Assembly: GCA_003427395.1 (NCBI GenBank)
Contig: BFEA01000025.1
Location: 736,479 to 794,317, forward strand
Length of the DNA stretch: 57,839 bases
Reading direction: 5' to 3'
DNA from: Chara braunii
Lineage: Eukaryota > Streptophyta > Charophyceae > Charales > Characeae
Shown: positions 10,331-20,714 of the stretch, in pieces
Numbering within the stretch: position 1 is the stretch's first letter
Layout of the letters: each line of letters starts with the position of its first letter
Made by a program: the position numbers and the translations under genes
The notes under the pieces: generated by a model
Databases searched by the model: none
Told to the model about the DNA's origin: nothing
The model's input: only the letters and a program-made list of their open reading frames with translations

Positions 10331-10867
10331 AGAAAATTTTTCCAGAATTAAATATTCATTCTATAGTAAAATTACATTCCAAAATTTTAAATTTTTATTC
10401 CATCTTAAAAAATAACATTCAAATTTTAAAACTTTTTATCTTACTTGAGAACTTTCCTTCCAAGAATGGGGTATCCCTTCTTATTTGAACTGCATGCTAG
10501 AGATGGAATGAAAGTCTGGATGAGTTCATGAAATATTTTAATTGGACTGCCATTCTAAGCAAGGATTTCCAGTCATAAATATGTTAATCCAATTTAACTC
10601 AGAAGATATTTTTTGTAGGGGAATGAAAGTTTAATTAAAACATTTCATAAACTCGTCCAGACTTTTATTCCATCTTGAACAAATAGATGTAGTTGGAAGG
10701 GAAAACTCATATTTAGACGGAAACTTATCAAATAAAACTGGAAATTTTAGAATTTGACAAACATTGGAATGGTAATTAATAAATATGAAGGATTTTTTTT
10801 TTATGGAATATTTTTTCAACTTTCATATCTCGTGGGAATTTTTCTGTTGGATCTTCAGATCTGATCA
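10327..10867. mobile_element. Foldback/MITE-like AT-rich insert in LINE-A
   Basis: 541 bp of AT-rich DNA interrupt LINE-A ORF2 between KWVIQA and the segment matching LINE-B LEYLLQQE. CAAGCAA occurs immediately left (10320-10326) and right (10868-10874), a possible 7-bp target duplication. Inside are 42-nt inverted arms, 10502-10543 and 10633-10674 (GATGGAATGAAAGTCTGGA against its complement with few mismatches), and weaker inverted similarity nearer the ends. There is no coding potential. It is a non-autonomous DNA transposon by structure; the superfamily is not assignable because exact ends are uncertain. Confidence 0.55.
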
Positions 10868-12359
10868 CAAGCAATGAATTATATTAGCAGAATATATCTT
10901 GATGAAGGAGTGGGCAATGCCAGACGCGAAAAGTTTATGGTTATAAATTGTTCAGACCAACCTGGCACAACGCAGACTGCACTCAAAACTTTGGTCTGGA
11001 ATATTGAAGTCTTGGATTAAAGTCAAACGAAGCAGACTGAAGGAGCCTACTACGAAAATAGAAATACTGAATCAATGTCTGTTTGATAATGACTTGATCT
11101 GCCAGCCTTCTGGCCATCCATTTGCAACAGCGAGTGGACCTGGCCAGTTTGCTAAAGCATGGATAGAGAAGGGTGTGTACCCCATTAGTCATATATGGGA
11201 TGAGACCAAACAGGATTGGTTAAAACCAACGGGGGTAAGGAAGCGGCTAACCAGACTTCATAAAGTGGAGGATCATTATCAGTCAATCCTGATAGCTGTT
11301 CCCCCACAGTGGAGGAATCTGTTAAAAGAAAATGCGGAGTATTATACTTTACGTGCTTGGTTAGAACACCCAGAGGATAACAACATAGTGGTGAGAGTTC
11401 TGGGTCTGGACTTGAGACAAGGTATGCGAGTGGAGCAGTGGAGAAAGGAAGTATCTACAACAGAGGAGACTTCACTTAAATTTGAAATAGAGACAACGTT
11501 AGCAACCACAAGCATACTTCCTGAAGTAAGGGTATGAGAAAGACGTTTGGGAAGTGAGAAACAGATGAAACTGTTAAAAGAAAGTCCGTTGGACTATATA
11601 GTCGAACCCTTACTATATGGATGGAATGAGGGGGAAGGAAATGCACAACCCTTGTGTCGGTACACTACTAAGATTGTAGTAGCTCAGCGTCGTCAAAAGA
11701 GATTGAGGCCTCGATACATAGCTGAGCGCAGATTTCAAAAATCTCAAGGGGCAAATAATCGTCCACCAGAGTTTCAGGAACTGTGGAAACGATTAAGGAA
11801 GCTCCCATCTCATAGACACGCGAGTCTAATGTGGACTCAGTCGATGGGCCTGACGCCGTCTGCACTATGACTACAATCTAGGGGGATGGAGTTGAGTATA
11901 ACATGCATAAAATGTAAATGGGGATGAGAATCTACAAAGCATGTGTGGCTACTCTGCCCGCTAGCAGATGAAATATGGCTTTGGTGAAAAACCAGTTGGG
12001 ATGCCAGAGTAGGCCAGAGTTGGGTATGGAATGATGATATGATATTACATGCGATACCCCCTGATAATGGCAAATGGAAAGAGCAGTGGGGTTACGCAGC
12101 TCTAGTTTGTAGGGGAATAGTGATGGAGACAATCTGGAAGGCAAGGAATGCCTCTGTGTTCAAAGAAGAACAGATATCAGCGCATCAACAGATATGTATG
12201 ATCAAGCAAACGCTGAGACTCACCATCCTGGCGGATTGGAAGAGGGCTAGGAGAAGAGCAGGGGGAGGCGCTCCTTGGTTTAATAAGGTCTGGACAAAAA
12301 AGAAAGTTTTTGTGACAGTTTCAGAGGAGGGCAAGTTGATATTTCGAGTTGGCTTATAG
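10868..12359 (+). pseudogene. LINE-A ORF2, C-terminal region with zf-RVT-like domain
   Basis: The frame 11004-11537 aligns with LINE-B beyond its RT (IEILNQCLFDND, FATASGPGQFAKAWIEKGV, SHIWDETKQDWL). After frameshifts near 11540 and 11870, a CIKCKWG...HVWLLCP pattern resembles the zinc-binding domain (zf-RVT) found at the end of plant LINE ORF2, with an internal stop. The final frame, 12039-12359, reads METIWKARNASVFKE and ends VTVSEEGKLIFRVGL-stop, matching LINE-B WTIWENRNNVLFK and VTHEGKLVISPWLLS-stop. These tails therefore define the true C-terminus of ORF2. Confidence 0.75.
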
Positions 12360-12735
12360 AAGGACTTGCCTGACATGTCAGAACCGGAGGTACTCAAGAG
12401 ACAGAGCGTAACAGATAAACGTTAGTAATTCCTCAGAGTGAGGTTAGGAGTACAACGAAGGATTAAAAAGCTAGGCTTGCACAACTAGCCCTTTTTATTT
12501 GAGCTTCATGATTTTTTTGGAAAGCTTATTAGGAGGGGACGCTGGCTTGGAGTTTGGTTGATATTATAGACAATCGGTTGTTTATCGAGCCAGGCTCGTA
12601 AGCGAAACTGGCTGAGGCTGCCACGATAACTCCGGGTTGAATTGTGAGGTCCCCGGCCTCGTTCTTTAAACATTTTGAAATAAAAGACACATGCTTTCAA
12701 AAAAACAACAACAACAAAAAAAAAAAACAACAAAT
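12360..12735 (+). other. LINE-A 3' UTR and A-rich tail
   Basis: After the ORF2 stop there is a 3' UTR with a short hairpin (AAAAAGCTAGGC ... CTAGCCCTTTTT, 12465-12496), a block shared with LINE-B (12604-12660), AAATAAAAGAC (12678-12688) and an A-rich tail with interspersed C (12698-12733) at which LINE-A ends. Confidence 0.7.
12604..12660 (+). repeat. Conserved LINE 3'-end block, copy in LINE-A
   Basis: About 57 bp near the LINE-A 3' end (containing ACTCCGGGTTGAATTGTGAG) are nearly identical to the complement of 12739-12794 in LINE-B, although the rest of the two 3' UTRs shows little similarity. Such conserved 3' ends can serve as the RT recognition signal in LINEs. Confidence 0.8.
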
Positions 12736-12738
12736 CCA

Positions 12739-12794
12739 GAGGCCGGGGACCTCACAATTCAACCCGGAGTTATCCCGGCAGCATCAGCCGGTTT
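12739..12794 (-). repeat. Conserved LINE 3'-end block, copy in LINE-B
   Basis: Inverted partner of 12604-12660, with mismatches only in the first 20 positions of the block. It begins 5 bp after the LINE-A tail, so the two LINEs meet tail-to-tail and LINE-B lacks a recognisable poly(A) of its own here. Confidence 0.8.
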
Positions 12795-13353
12795 AGCTTA
12801 TGATGTGCAGAGAAACTGCTGAACAAAGTAATTGCTTCTAACTATTGACAATCGTTGTATCTATTATGAGGGCCGGGATATATCATTACAGCCTAGCTTT
12901 CTAACAAGACACAACTTCTCACCAAACAGTTGGCAATGTATTATCCTTGCCGAAATCTATACTTATGCCTAAGTCTTATATGCCGAAAGAGAAGGGGAGG
13001 GGGGGGGGAGGGGGGGTAGGATAGGAAGACGAGAAGGGGAGGATAGAGGGGGGTTGGAGAAAAACACGGGGTGAGAGGGGGGAGGAGAGAAGGGGGTGTA
13101 GATGATGAAAAGCAATCCTAAAATGACAGGCCTAAGACGGCCTGGCCTCGGCCCAAACCGACCGAGAGGAGACGACTGTACTCCTTCTCTAGTTCCTGGA
13201 CACTCTCCTCCCTGCCCTACCCTCTGCAGCCTACTGAGACTGCCTACTGAAACCGAGTGCCCTGGTTATAAATGCTACAAACTGGGGATGGTGACAGGGG
13301 GGGGAGATCGAGATGGGGGGGAGATAAAAGGGATAGGAGGGGGGTGGCCTTTC
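12795..13353 (-). other. LINE-B 3' UTR
   Basis: Sequence between the ORF2 stop and the conserved 3' block. On the plus strand it has G-rich tracts (12990-13090 and 13298-13345). No ORF or RNA gene seen. Confidence 0.6.
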
Positions 13354-16300
13354 TCAACTCAGAAGCCACGGGGAGATGACTAGCTTGCCCTCGTGAGTAA
13401 CCGCTGCCAATTGGTTGTCCCTGACCCACGTAACCAGGAACCAGTATCTGCCTCGTCTCGTTTGCCCTCTCGCTGCTTTCCTGTGCCAGTCGACACAGAT
13501 CATTGTTCTGATCCAAGATTTGATTTTAAGTATCAGAACCGCATCTGCCGTCCACTGTTGCTTGAAGAGGACATTGTTCCGGTTCTCCCAGATGGTCCAG
13601 ATAATGATAGACCGAATGGCTTGTGCAACATAACCTCTTCCTGTATGCTTGAACCATGTGTCTGGGATACATCCTAGAGTGCCCATGCTTCATCCCAGCG
13701 CAGCAGGGGGCCCACGAATCTGATCCAGTGTCTCTCCCACCATTGCCATATCCACTTAGATGCCGGGCAGGCCTAGAAGAGGTGTGTTAAAGTCTCCTCC
13801 TCCCTGTTGCTGCAGCGTTTACATTTTGTTTCAATCTCCATACCTCTCTCGAACAGACGAACAACACAGGGGACCGCCGCATGTGAAAGCAGCCACAAGA
13901 GGCCCGCTAACTTCTGGGAGGATAGAGTAGGGAGCTGCGCCCAAAGGGTTAGAAGCTCATTTTCCGTATCCTTTGGTCCTGTGTGGCATTCCTGTTCAAA
14001 GCGCGTGCTACCTCCGTGGGAAGGTCCTGGTCTTTTGACAAAGGAGCTCTGGCCAGCGAGGTTTGGAATTGATGGAGGAAGACTCTGCGTCCCGGTGATT
14101 GTTCCCAGTAGTGGCCCTGTGGATCAACACGTAGTTGTTGCAGTGGTATACCATCTGCCAGGATGTCGTGAGTGATGCCTCTTTCTGAGGTTCTGGTGTC
14201 TACCCGAATGATCCGCAGGCTCTGAGATGGGGAGACTGCGATGTCTCCTCGCAGCTGAAGGCGTGTAGGACGTTCCGGGTCAGTGGAGCTCACCCATTCC
14301 TGAGCGGACCATGTTTCATCGTCTTGTTGGTCCCGGATCCGAATCACGGTGTGTTCTTCTTTGTTGGCTGCGTCGATATACCACTCCCCTTCTGTTGGTG
14401 TGTTCCCCTGGAGTAGCTCGACTCAGTGGGCGGGGATGGCTGCGATAAGTTGTTGGAGCCTCTGTGGGATTAGTTGCAGTCTTCCTAGCTTCCGCTTCAG
14501 CTTGCTTTCTTCCAGCCAGCAGTCTGTTTCCTCGTCCCAAAGATATTGTATTCTCGTTACTCCCTTCTCCGTCCATCGCCTGCCGAAAGAACCTGGGGCG
14601 GCAGTAGCAACAAATTATTCGTGCTGTTCATTCAAGATTTCTGGATTGTCGAACAGGATCTGCTTCAGCACCTCCCCCTTGGTAGTTGGCTGCTTCGTGT
14701 ACGGGGGGGCAAGCGCCCGCCAGGCTGTCCAGCAGGCACCTGCCACCTGGGACTGCAGTTGCCTGCGCATGTAGGAGGTCATGAAAACTGTTGCCCATAC
14801 GTCCTCTTTTCTTGAAAGTGAGAGTTCCTGTTGTAGCAGATACTCCAGAACTGGCTGCCAAGTCCTGCATTCGGACTGAGTGGCTATTTTGCTGAGCCAT
14901 TTGGTGAGGAGGGCAAGGTTTTGCCTGTATGGGTCTATGATTCCCAGGCCACCCTGGTTTTTGCCTGAGGCGACCTTGGACCAAGAGCACTTGGACAAGA
15001 ATTTCTGACCTTCTTGAGCTGTTGGCTTCCACAAGTACCTTGCAGCATCAGCGGCGAGGAGTCTGGCTGTTGGTTTGGTGAGGAGACAGACCGCAGCCAC
15101 GTGCCAAAGTTGAGCAAAGACTACAGATGTAAGGAGGATAGCTCTGCCCAACAGAGAAATTCCCACCGCTACTCTGCATCGTTGAATGCTGGCATTTGTC
15201 TTGGAGCGGAGGATGGCTTGCTGCTTCGGACGCGCACTTGTCAGGGAAACCTGCATGCCCAGGTATCGTTCCGATACCTCGGGGGGGATGCGCTTCATGC
15301 CCAAGTCAAGGCTTGACATTTCGTAGTCCGCCGGGAGAAAAAAGATAGATTTCTCCCAGTTGACTTGGGCCTCCAAAAGTTGTATGTAACCGTCCAACAA
15401 CGACTTGGCTTCGTGAGTAGACTCTGGGGTGGCTTCCATGGTGAGCAGCAGATCATCAGCAATGGCTCCGGTCAGCATAATCTCCCCATCCCCGAGCTCG
15501 AGGCCTCGTATCCGCGGGGAGGCCCGGAGCGCATTGAGGGGGATTTTCATCTGGAGCCTGAAGAGCAACGGCGCCAATGGGCAGCCTTGTCGGAGAGAGC
15601 GTGCAAGAGTGAAGCTCTGCGAAAGGAATCCGTTGACATTGACTTCTAGTGTAGCAGTGGACTCTACGTAAAGTTCCCGGACCCAGTGTCGGTAGTTGGG
15701 GCCAAACCCCATGTGCTCCAATGTTGCCAGGACGAACGACCAGTTTACCCGGTCATAGGCCTTTTCAAGGTCCAACATGGCAACCAACACTTGTCTGTTC
15801 TCCCTCCGTACGATTTCCAAAGCTCCAGCTGCCATCAACATGTTTTTGGCAATAGATCTGCCCTGGACGAAAGCACCTTGGTCCGTGTGGACCAGCGCAG
15901 GCAGGTGAGCGGTGAGTCTGCGTGCAAGAAGCTTGGCCAAAATTTTATAAGACACGTTTAGGCGGGAGATAGGGCGCCAGTTTCGTACATTTCGTTTATC
16001 ACCTTTCTTGTAGATTAGTGTGATGATGCCTAATTTCATGTCTTTGGTCAAGGAACCTCCTTGCAGTAGGCTGTTATAGCAGTCAAGGAGAACAGGTCCA
16101 GTATGTTCCCAAGTTGCCTCGTAGAACTCAATGGGGAGTCCGTCTGAACCAGGGTTCTTCCCCATCACCATACTTTTGACTGCCTGCAAGAGTTCATCCA
16201 AGGTGAACGGCTCTTCTAGCTGTTGGCTGGCGGCTTCCGGTAGTTTGGTCTGTGTATGTTGCCTGAGATCGGATTCTTCTATCAACTGCTGCAGCGGCAG

Positions 16301-17604
16301 ATCTGGTTGCCTCCTTGAGGTGAGAATGTCTGTGAAGTAGTTAAGCGCATATTCTCCAATTGCAGTAGATTCCTTTGCTGGCGCCGCCTCTTGGTAGAAG
16401 GGATGCAACATCTCTTTCATGAGACTGTGTGCTCTCGGCGGGCAAACACGTTGAAAAGTCTCTCTTGACATTCTGTCCCCAACCTGCATGCCTTTTTCTT
16501 GCGCTCTATTGGCCCACAGTACCTGCTGTGCCACTTGAATTTCTTCCAGCTTCTGCAACCATCTATCTCTTCGGTGCTGCCAATAGAGCTCAATTAATGG
16601 CTGTTTGTTAAGCTCCTCTTCAGCTTCGGCAATCATGAATCTGCATTCTTCTTCCTCCTTTCTTCTGGCCCTTGCCTGCACTCTTGAGAACACGTCAAGT
16701 GCACGTGTAACAATTTTGAATCTCATCTGTAGCCAATCTCCTTCCGAGTGAAAGTCCCCTTTCGTGCTTTGCCAACTGGTCCAGTGGTCTTCCACCCACT
16801 TCAATATATCTGGGTCCTTCAACATCTCGGTGTTCAAACGGAAAGTACCCGGACCCCTGGCCATCTGGTCTGCAAGCTCGAAGCTGGCAATGAGTGGACG
16901 GTGATCTGGCATAGACTCGATAGATAGGTCGACCGTGGTAAGGGCTCCCATGCCGCGCCAGAGGCCAGGACGAGGTCTAACCTGCGCTTTGGGCGCGGAC
17001 AATCACCGGTTCTCTGAGATGAGAACCAGGTGTATCCTGGCTCCGTGGGGTGGGTGGTTCTATACGTATCCACCAAATTGCGCTCCCCCATGAAGTTGGC
17101 AAGAGAGATGGTATCCGCTTTCCCTGGGGCAACGTCGGGGGAGTCCATGCCCGGGCTGAGAGTCACGTTGAAATCTCCTGCAAGTATCAGATTTTCCGCC
17201 AAAGGTGCTATAGCAGGGAGTTCCTCCAAGAAGGAGCGGCGTTCTGCAGGTTCAGAAGGTGCGTAGATCGGCATGAGGACCAATATTTCAGCGCCTAACT
17301 GGATCCTGCACCAGGCCCAATGGCCCCAGATGTCAGCATCTTGTTCGAGCAGCTCAAAGTCAAGATTTCGGTGGAATAAAATAGCACATCCACCCTTGGT
17401 ACCGTCTGCCGGGGCCCAGATTTGTGGGCCTCTCCACCATCCGTTGAGTTGGGCGATCTTATCTTCGTCAAGCTTGGTCTCCTGCAGTAAAATGACCTGC
17501 AGCTTGTGGTCGTGCGCCCATGTCTTCAGTCGGGCCTTCTTGAAGCGTCTCGTGGTCTCACCTAGCCCTCGAATGTTCCAGGTGCCCAGCTTAAGACTGG
17601 TCAT
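13354..17604 (-). pseudogene. LINE-B ORF2: APE endonuclease, RT, zf-RVT
   Basis: The ATG at 17604 overlaps the end of ORF1. The endonuclease shows TWNIRGLG, LQETKL, MPIYAPSE, GDFNVTL, RLDLVLA and, after a frameshift near 16920, PDHRPL. The RT shows GKNPGSDGLPIEFY, KKGDKRNVRNWRPISRLNV, DQGAFVQGRS, LDLEKAYDRV, LRQGCPLAPLLF and TGAIADDLLL (I-A-D-D). The main frame runs to a TAA near 14615, but homology continues in the same frame (FVATAAPGSFGRRW, YLWDEETDCWL), so that stop and a later TGA in place of Trp (IPAH-stop-VELL) are mutations. Near 13690-13960 comes the zf-RVT domain (LLWLLSHAAV ... CKRCSNREEETLTHLF ... ACPASKWIW). The C-terminus ends at 13354. About 1,400 codons in all. Confidence 0.9.
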
Positions 17605-18520
17605 TGGAGGATGCTGCAGCGGTTGTGCTTTGGATCCGCAGTACTTCTTCGTTTGCCTGTCTTCCAAGCCTTGACCTTCGGGGTGTATCTGTTTCTGCTG
17701 TGTTGGACCAAGGTGCCCGGAGCAAATTCCTGAAGCCCGCCAGGTGAGGTTGCTTGTCCGTGGCCAGCGTGGTGCAAAATTCGGCTAAAAGTTTGGTGTT
17801 TACATCCTCCGTTAGGAACATCTCTTGCAACTCCTCCGTTGTGGTGGTAGCCAGCCAAGTGGAGGGAAGCCATTCTACGCCTTGCGTGGCAAGTAGGGAT
17901 GCAGTGTCCAGATTGATCTTGACGTCGATAACTCCGATGGAGAAATGCCAACTACCGCCTGCTGCTGCAGCTACCATTTTCCTGCCAACACGTATCCCTG
18001 GTATGAGCCTGAAAGGGAAGCGGTCGGCGATGAAAGTTGCTGCCACCGCCTTGACTGCTTCCTTCGTTGTTGGAGAGGCACTTACTGTCACTGTTGGGAT
18101 CGCGAGTAATCCACACTCTGTTCTCCTCGCCATGAACCTGGTACCCTGTGGTGATAGCATAAAGCAAAGAAGGACAAGTTGGTGCCTGATGGTTCCCATA
18201 GCTGGCCCGCTGGTGGATGGCTGAGCAGGAAGAGCGGTGCGGTGGGGCACAGGGGGGAGTGGTCCTGCAGGAACTGAAAGTTGTGAGGGGGGTCTGGTGG
18301 AGGGGATGGCAAAGAAGTCAACTTCTCCCTCCTCCTCCTCCTGTGTGATTTGGTCCTCGTCATCTTCATTGATGCGGCGCTGCTTCACTGGTGTGCGAAG
18401 CACCAGTCGTGGGTCTCGCATGGTTGCATCTGCAGCATATCCTCCATTGTCCGCTGAGGCGCCTGACCTGGAGCTGCCACCTGCACTTGCCTGCATAGTC
18501 TGCATAGTCTGCTGCTGCAT
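17591..18520 (-). pseudogene. LINE-B ORF1, C-terminal domain
   Basis: Open minus-strand frame ending with TAA at 17593-17591. It starts with Gln/Ala/Ser-rich sequence, an acidic stretch (NEDDEDQITQEEEEGEVDFF), a Pro-rich part, then a folded-looking domain (ATFIADRFPFRLIPGIRVGR ... WHFSIGVIDVKINLD ... VEWLPSTWLA) that is homologous to LINE-A 2660-3198. The stop overlaps the ORF2 ATG by 14 nt, +1 frame, as in LINE-A (17 nt). Because the N-terminal domain lies upstream across a Pro-rich linker broken by a transposon, this frame is the 3' part of a long ORF1. The domain is not one I can name; RNA binding is inferred from position only. Confidence 0.65.
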
Positions 18521-19570
18521 TGTTTGGGCTCCGTGTGCCTGCTGGGTTGATGGGTGTTGAGTTGTGTGTGCAACGAAAGTGGGGTTTTGATATGTGGTGA
18601 CGTAGTGCAGGGGGGCCTGGGGGTGGGGATTGGGGTTGGTAGGACTAGGTAATTGGGTGTGGCTGGTGGTAGTGATGATGGGGGGGGGCGAAGAGAACGT
18701 GGCTTGTGGATGCCGTGGCCCATGGGTGGGGCTGGCGAAGGTGTGTGGCCAGGGGTTGCGTTGTCTGAGTGTTGTAGAGAGGGGTCCCCAACTGCAGCAT
18801 CGGAGGGGGGGGGGGGTCTCGCCACAGAGATGAGTGGAGGGGAGCGAATAAAAGCCGCTGCTTGCAGGTTGGTGGTGATGGGGTTGCAGTGAGTCGTTGG
18901 GGGGGGATAGGACAAGCCTGCGGGGGGGAGGGAGCCGATGAGAGGGATGGTGGAGGGGGCTCCATAAGCACCTAGGTGGTGGTGAATGAGAGGTGGGTGC
19001 TGATATGGTGGCGGGGGAGCTTGGAAGGGGACAATTGCGTTGTGTGGAGCACTATGTAACCGGGTGAACGCGCTGAACGCGCGTTCACGTTCATCTGCGC
19101 GCGTTCATACCCCCCGAGGCAGCGTTCACTCGCGTTCAAGCGCACTGCGCGCCACGTGGCACAAAAAAAATAATGCGCCCCCGGGGGACGCGTGCGTGTG
19201 TTGCGGACTAGGGGGTGACGGGCCTCGTTCAGCAAACCCCAAAAGTGCAAAAACAGACCCCCCTGGAGGCCTACCCCCCCTGCCGCATCTCACCCCACCT
19301 TATGAGGCACCTTATGAGGCTCATGTGTCAAGAGTCCATTTTTTTTTTCCGGGGGGGTGGAAGAATCCCCCCGATCACAGCTCAGACAGCCCATGCAGGC
19401 CATCTGAAGGGTCGTCGCAGCCATGTGGCGCAGACCCCACTCCAAAATCAAGGCAGGCAGTGAACATGAGTAATATCAGGAGCTGGCCTAATATATACTC
19501 AATATTCGAACTCAGGTCTGTGTTCCAGCAGTTATGGGTTTCTCACGTAGCCAGGCCCTGTTGGTCTATC

Positions 19571-19850
19571 CACGTGATTCTCAGGGCTTGGCTGCACTAC
19601 TCACCAAATGTGCAAAACTAGAATGAATCTTCTCCAGAACATGGAATAATACGCCGCCATATGTTTTTTTTTTTTTTTTTTCATTTTTTGCAGTGACCCT
19701 AAAAGAAAAACACGTCATTCTCAGGGCTTGGCTGCACTACTCACCAAATGTGCAAAACTAGAATGAATCTTCTGCAGAACATGGAATAATACACCGCCAT
19801 ATGTTTTGTCTTTTTTTTTCCTCGTTTTTTGCAGTGGCCCTAAAAGAAAA
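19571..19850. repeat. 140-bp tandem duplication within the hAT-like element
   Basis: Two units starting CACGTGATTCTCAGGG (19571) and CACGTCATTCTCAGGG (19711), each ending in TTTTTGCAGTG-CCCTAAAAG. The two copies differ by few substitutions and by the length of a T run. Confidence 0.8.
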
Positions 19851-20221
19851 AGGAGAAAAAAAAGGAGAAAAAAAAGACAAAACATATGGCGGCGTATTAT
19901 TCCACGTTCTGCAGAAGATTCATTTTAGTTTTGCACATTTGGTGAGTAGTGCAGCTAACCCCTGAGAATCACGTGCAGAGACACAGCCCAGCTACGTGAG
20001 CAACCCATAACTGCTGAAACACAAACCTGAATTTGAATTTTGAGTATATATTCGGCCAGCTCCTCCTGCTCTTCATTTATACTGTTGGCCTTCAATTTGG
20101 GGGGGGTCCGCGCCCCATGGCTGCGAGGATCCTTCAGAGAGCCTGCATGGGCTGTCTGAGCCGTGTTAGGGAGATTCCCCCACGCCCTCCCCCCCCAAAA
20201 AAAAAGGAGCAATCACACACA

Positions 20222-20344
20222 NNNNNNNNNNNNNNNNNNNNNNNNNNNNNNNNNNNNNNNNNNNNNNNNNNNNNNNNNNNNNNNNNNNNNNNNNNNNNNN
20301 NNNNNNNNNNNNNNNNNNNNNNNNNNNNNNNNNNNNNNNNNNNN
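20222..20344. other. Assembly gap (123 N)
   Basis: Run of N inside the right part of the hAT-like element, following a poly(A) tract and CACACA. Apparent frames crossing it have no meaning. Confidence 1.
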
Positions 20345-20714
20345 CCGCCGCTCCCCACACTGCCCAAAGCCCCCCCCCAGCCCGCACAACCCCCTGCGCA
20401 AACGCGTCAAACGCGTTCACCGCCGTTCACATAACGCGCGTTCGAAAGCTGAACGTGAAACGCGCGGTAACATAGGTGGAGCGAAGCTCTGGTTCGCACC
20501 CGCAGAAAGGGCGGAGTGGATGTAGTTTGGGTCAGCTGTGGGTGCAGGGTGAAGTTGTACCAGGGGTCTGTAGTGTGGATTGGGTTGATAGCCTCCAGGT
20601 GCAGTGGAGTGTGTGCTGTCGATGGGGGGGGTAGAGGGAGTGGGTGAGTGGGGGGGGGTGCTGTATGTGTTTGTTGTGAAGGGTGCTGTGTGGGGGGAGG
20701 GTCGGGAGTCCTGC

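Larger units (their letters stand above)
96..12735 (+). mobile_element. LINE-A, L1-like non-LTR retrotransposon (interrupted)
   Basis: Composite plus-strand LINE reconstructed from ORF1 pieces (125-3198), ORF2 endonuclease and start of RT (3182-4735), the rest of RT (9247-10330), the ORF2 C-terminal part with a zf-RVT-like domain (10868-12359), a 3' UTR and an A-rich tail (12698-12733). It is split by a gypsy element at 4735-9246 and by a foldback element at 10327-10867. APE endonuclease plus RT plus C-terminal zinc-binding domain is the architecture of plant L1-clade elements. Frameshifts and stops show that it is dead. The exact 5' end is uncertain; I place it just after the LTR end at 95. 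Confidence 0.85.
19052..20475. mobile_element. Non-autonomous hAT-like element with long inverted arms
   Basis: The outer ends are inverted: CTATGTAACCGGG at 19052 against the complement of CGCGGTAACATAG ending at 20475. They are flanked by GTGGAGCA (19044-19051) and GTGGAGCG (20476-20483), an 8-bp target duplication with one mismatch, the hAT hallmark size. GC-rich subterminal motifs of the GAACGCGCGTTCACGTTC type occur at both ends. Inside is a second, longer inverted repeat (19381-19665 against 19879-20160) enclosing a 140-bp tandem duplication (19571-19850). There is no transposase frame. An assembly gap (20222-20344) hides part of the right side. Confidence 0.65.
18521..20714 (-). other. 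LINE-B ORF1 Pro/Ser-rich linker, split by a transposon
   Basis: Outside the hAT-like insert (19052-20475), the minus strand encodes Pro/Ser/Thr/His-rich low-complexity peptide (for example PPPPSDAAVGDP near 18800 and PTPSTPPIDSTHS near 20600). G runs on the plus strand (18807-18816, 20648-20658, 20752-20759) are sites where the frame is lost. Confidence 0.5.

Noticed and set aside
13102-13677. Plus-strand frames over LINE-B 3' part
   Set aside because: Antisense to the ORF2 C-terminus, which has matching homology in LINE-A.
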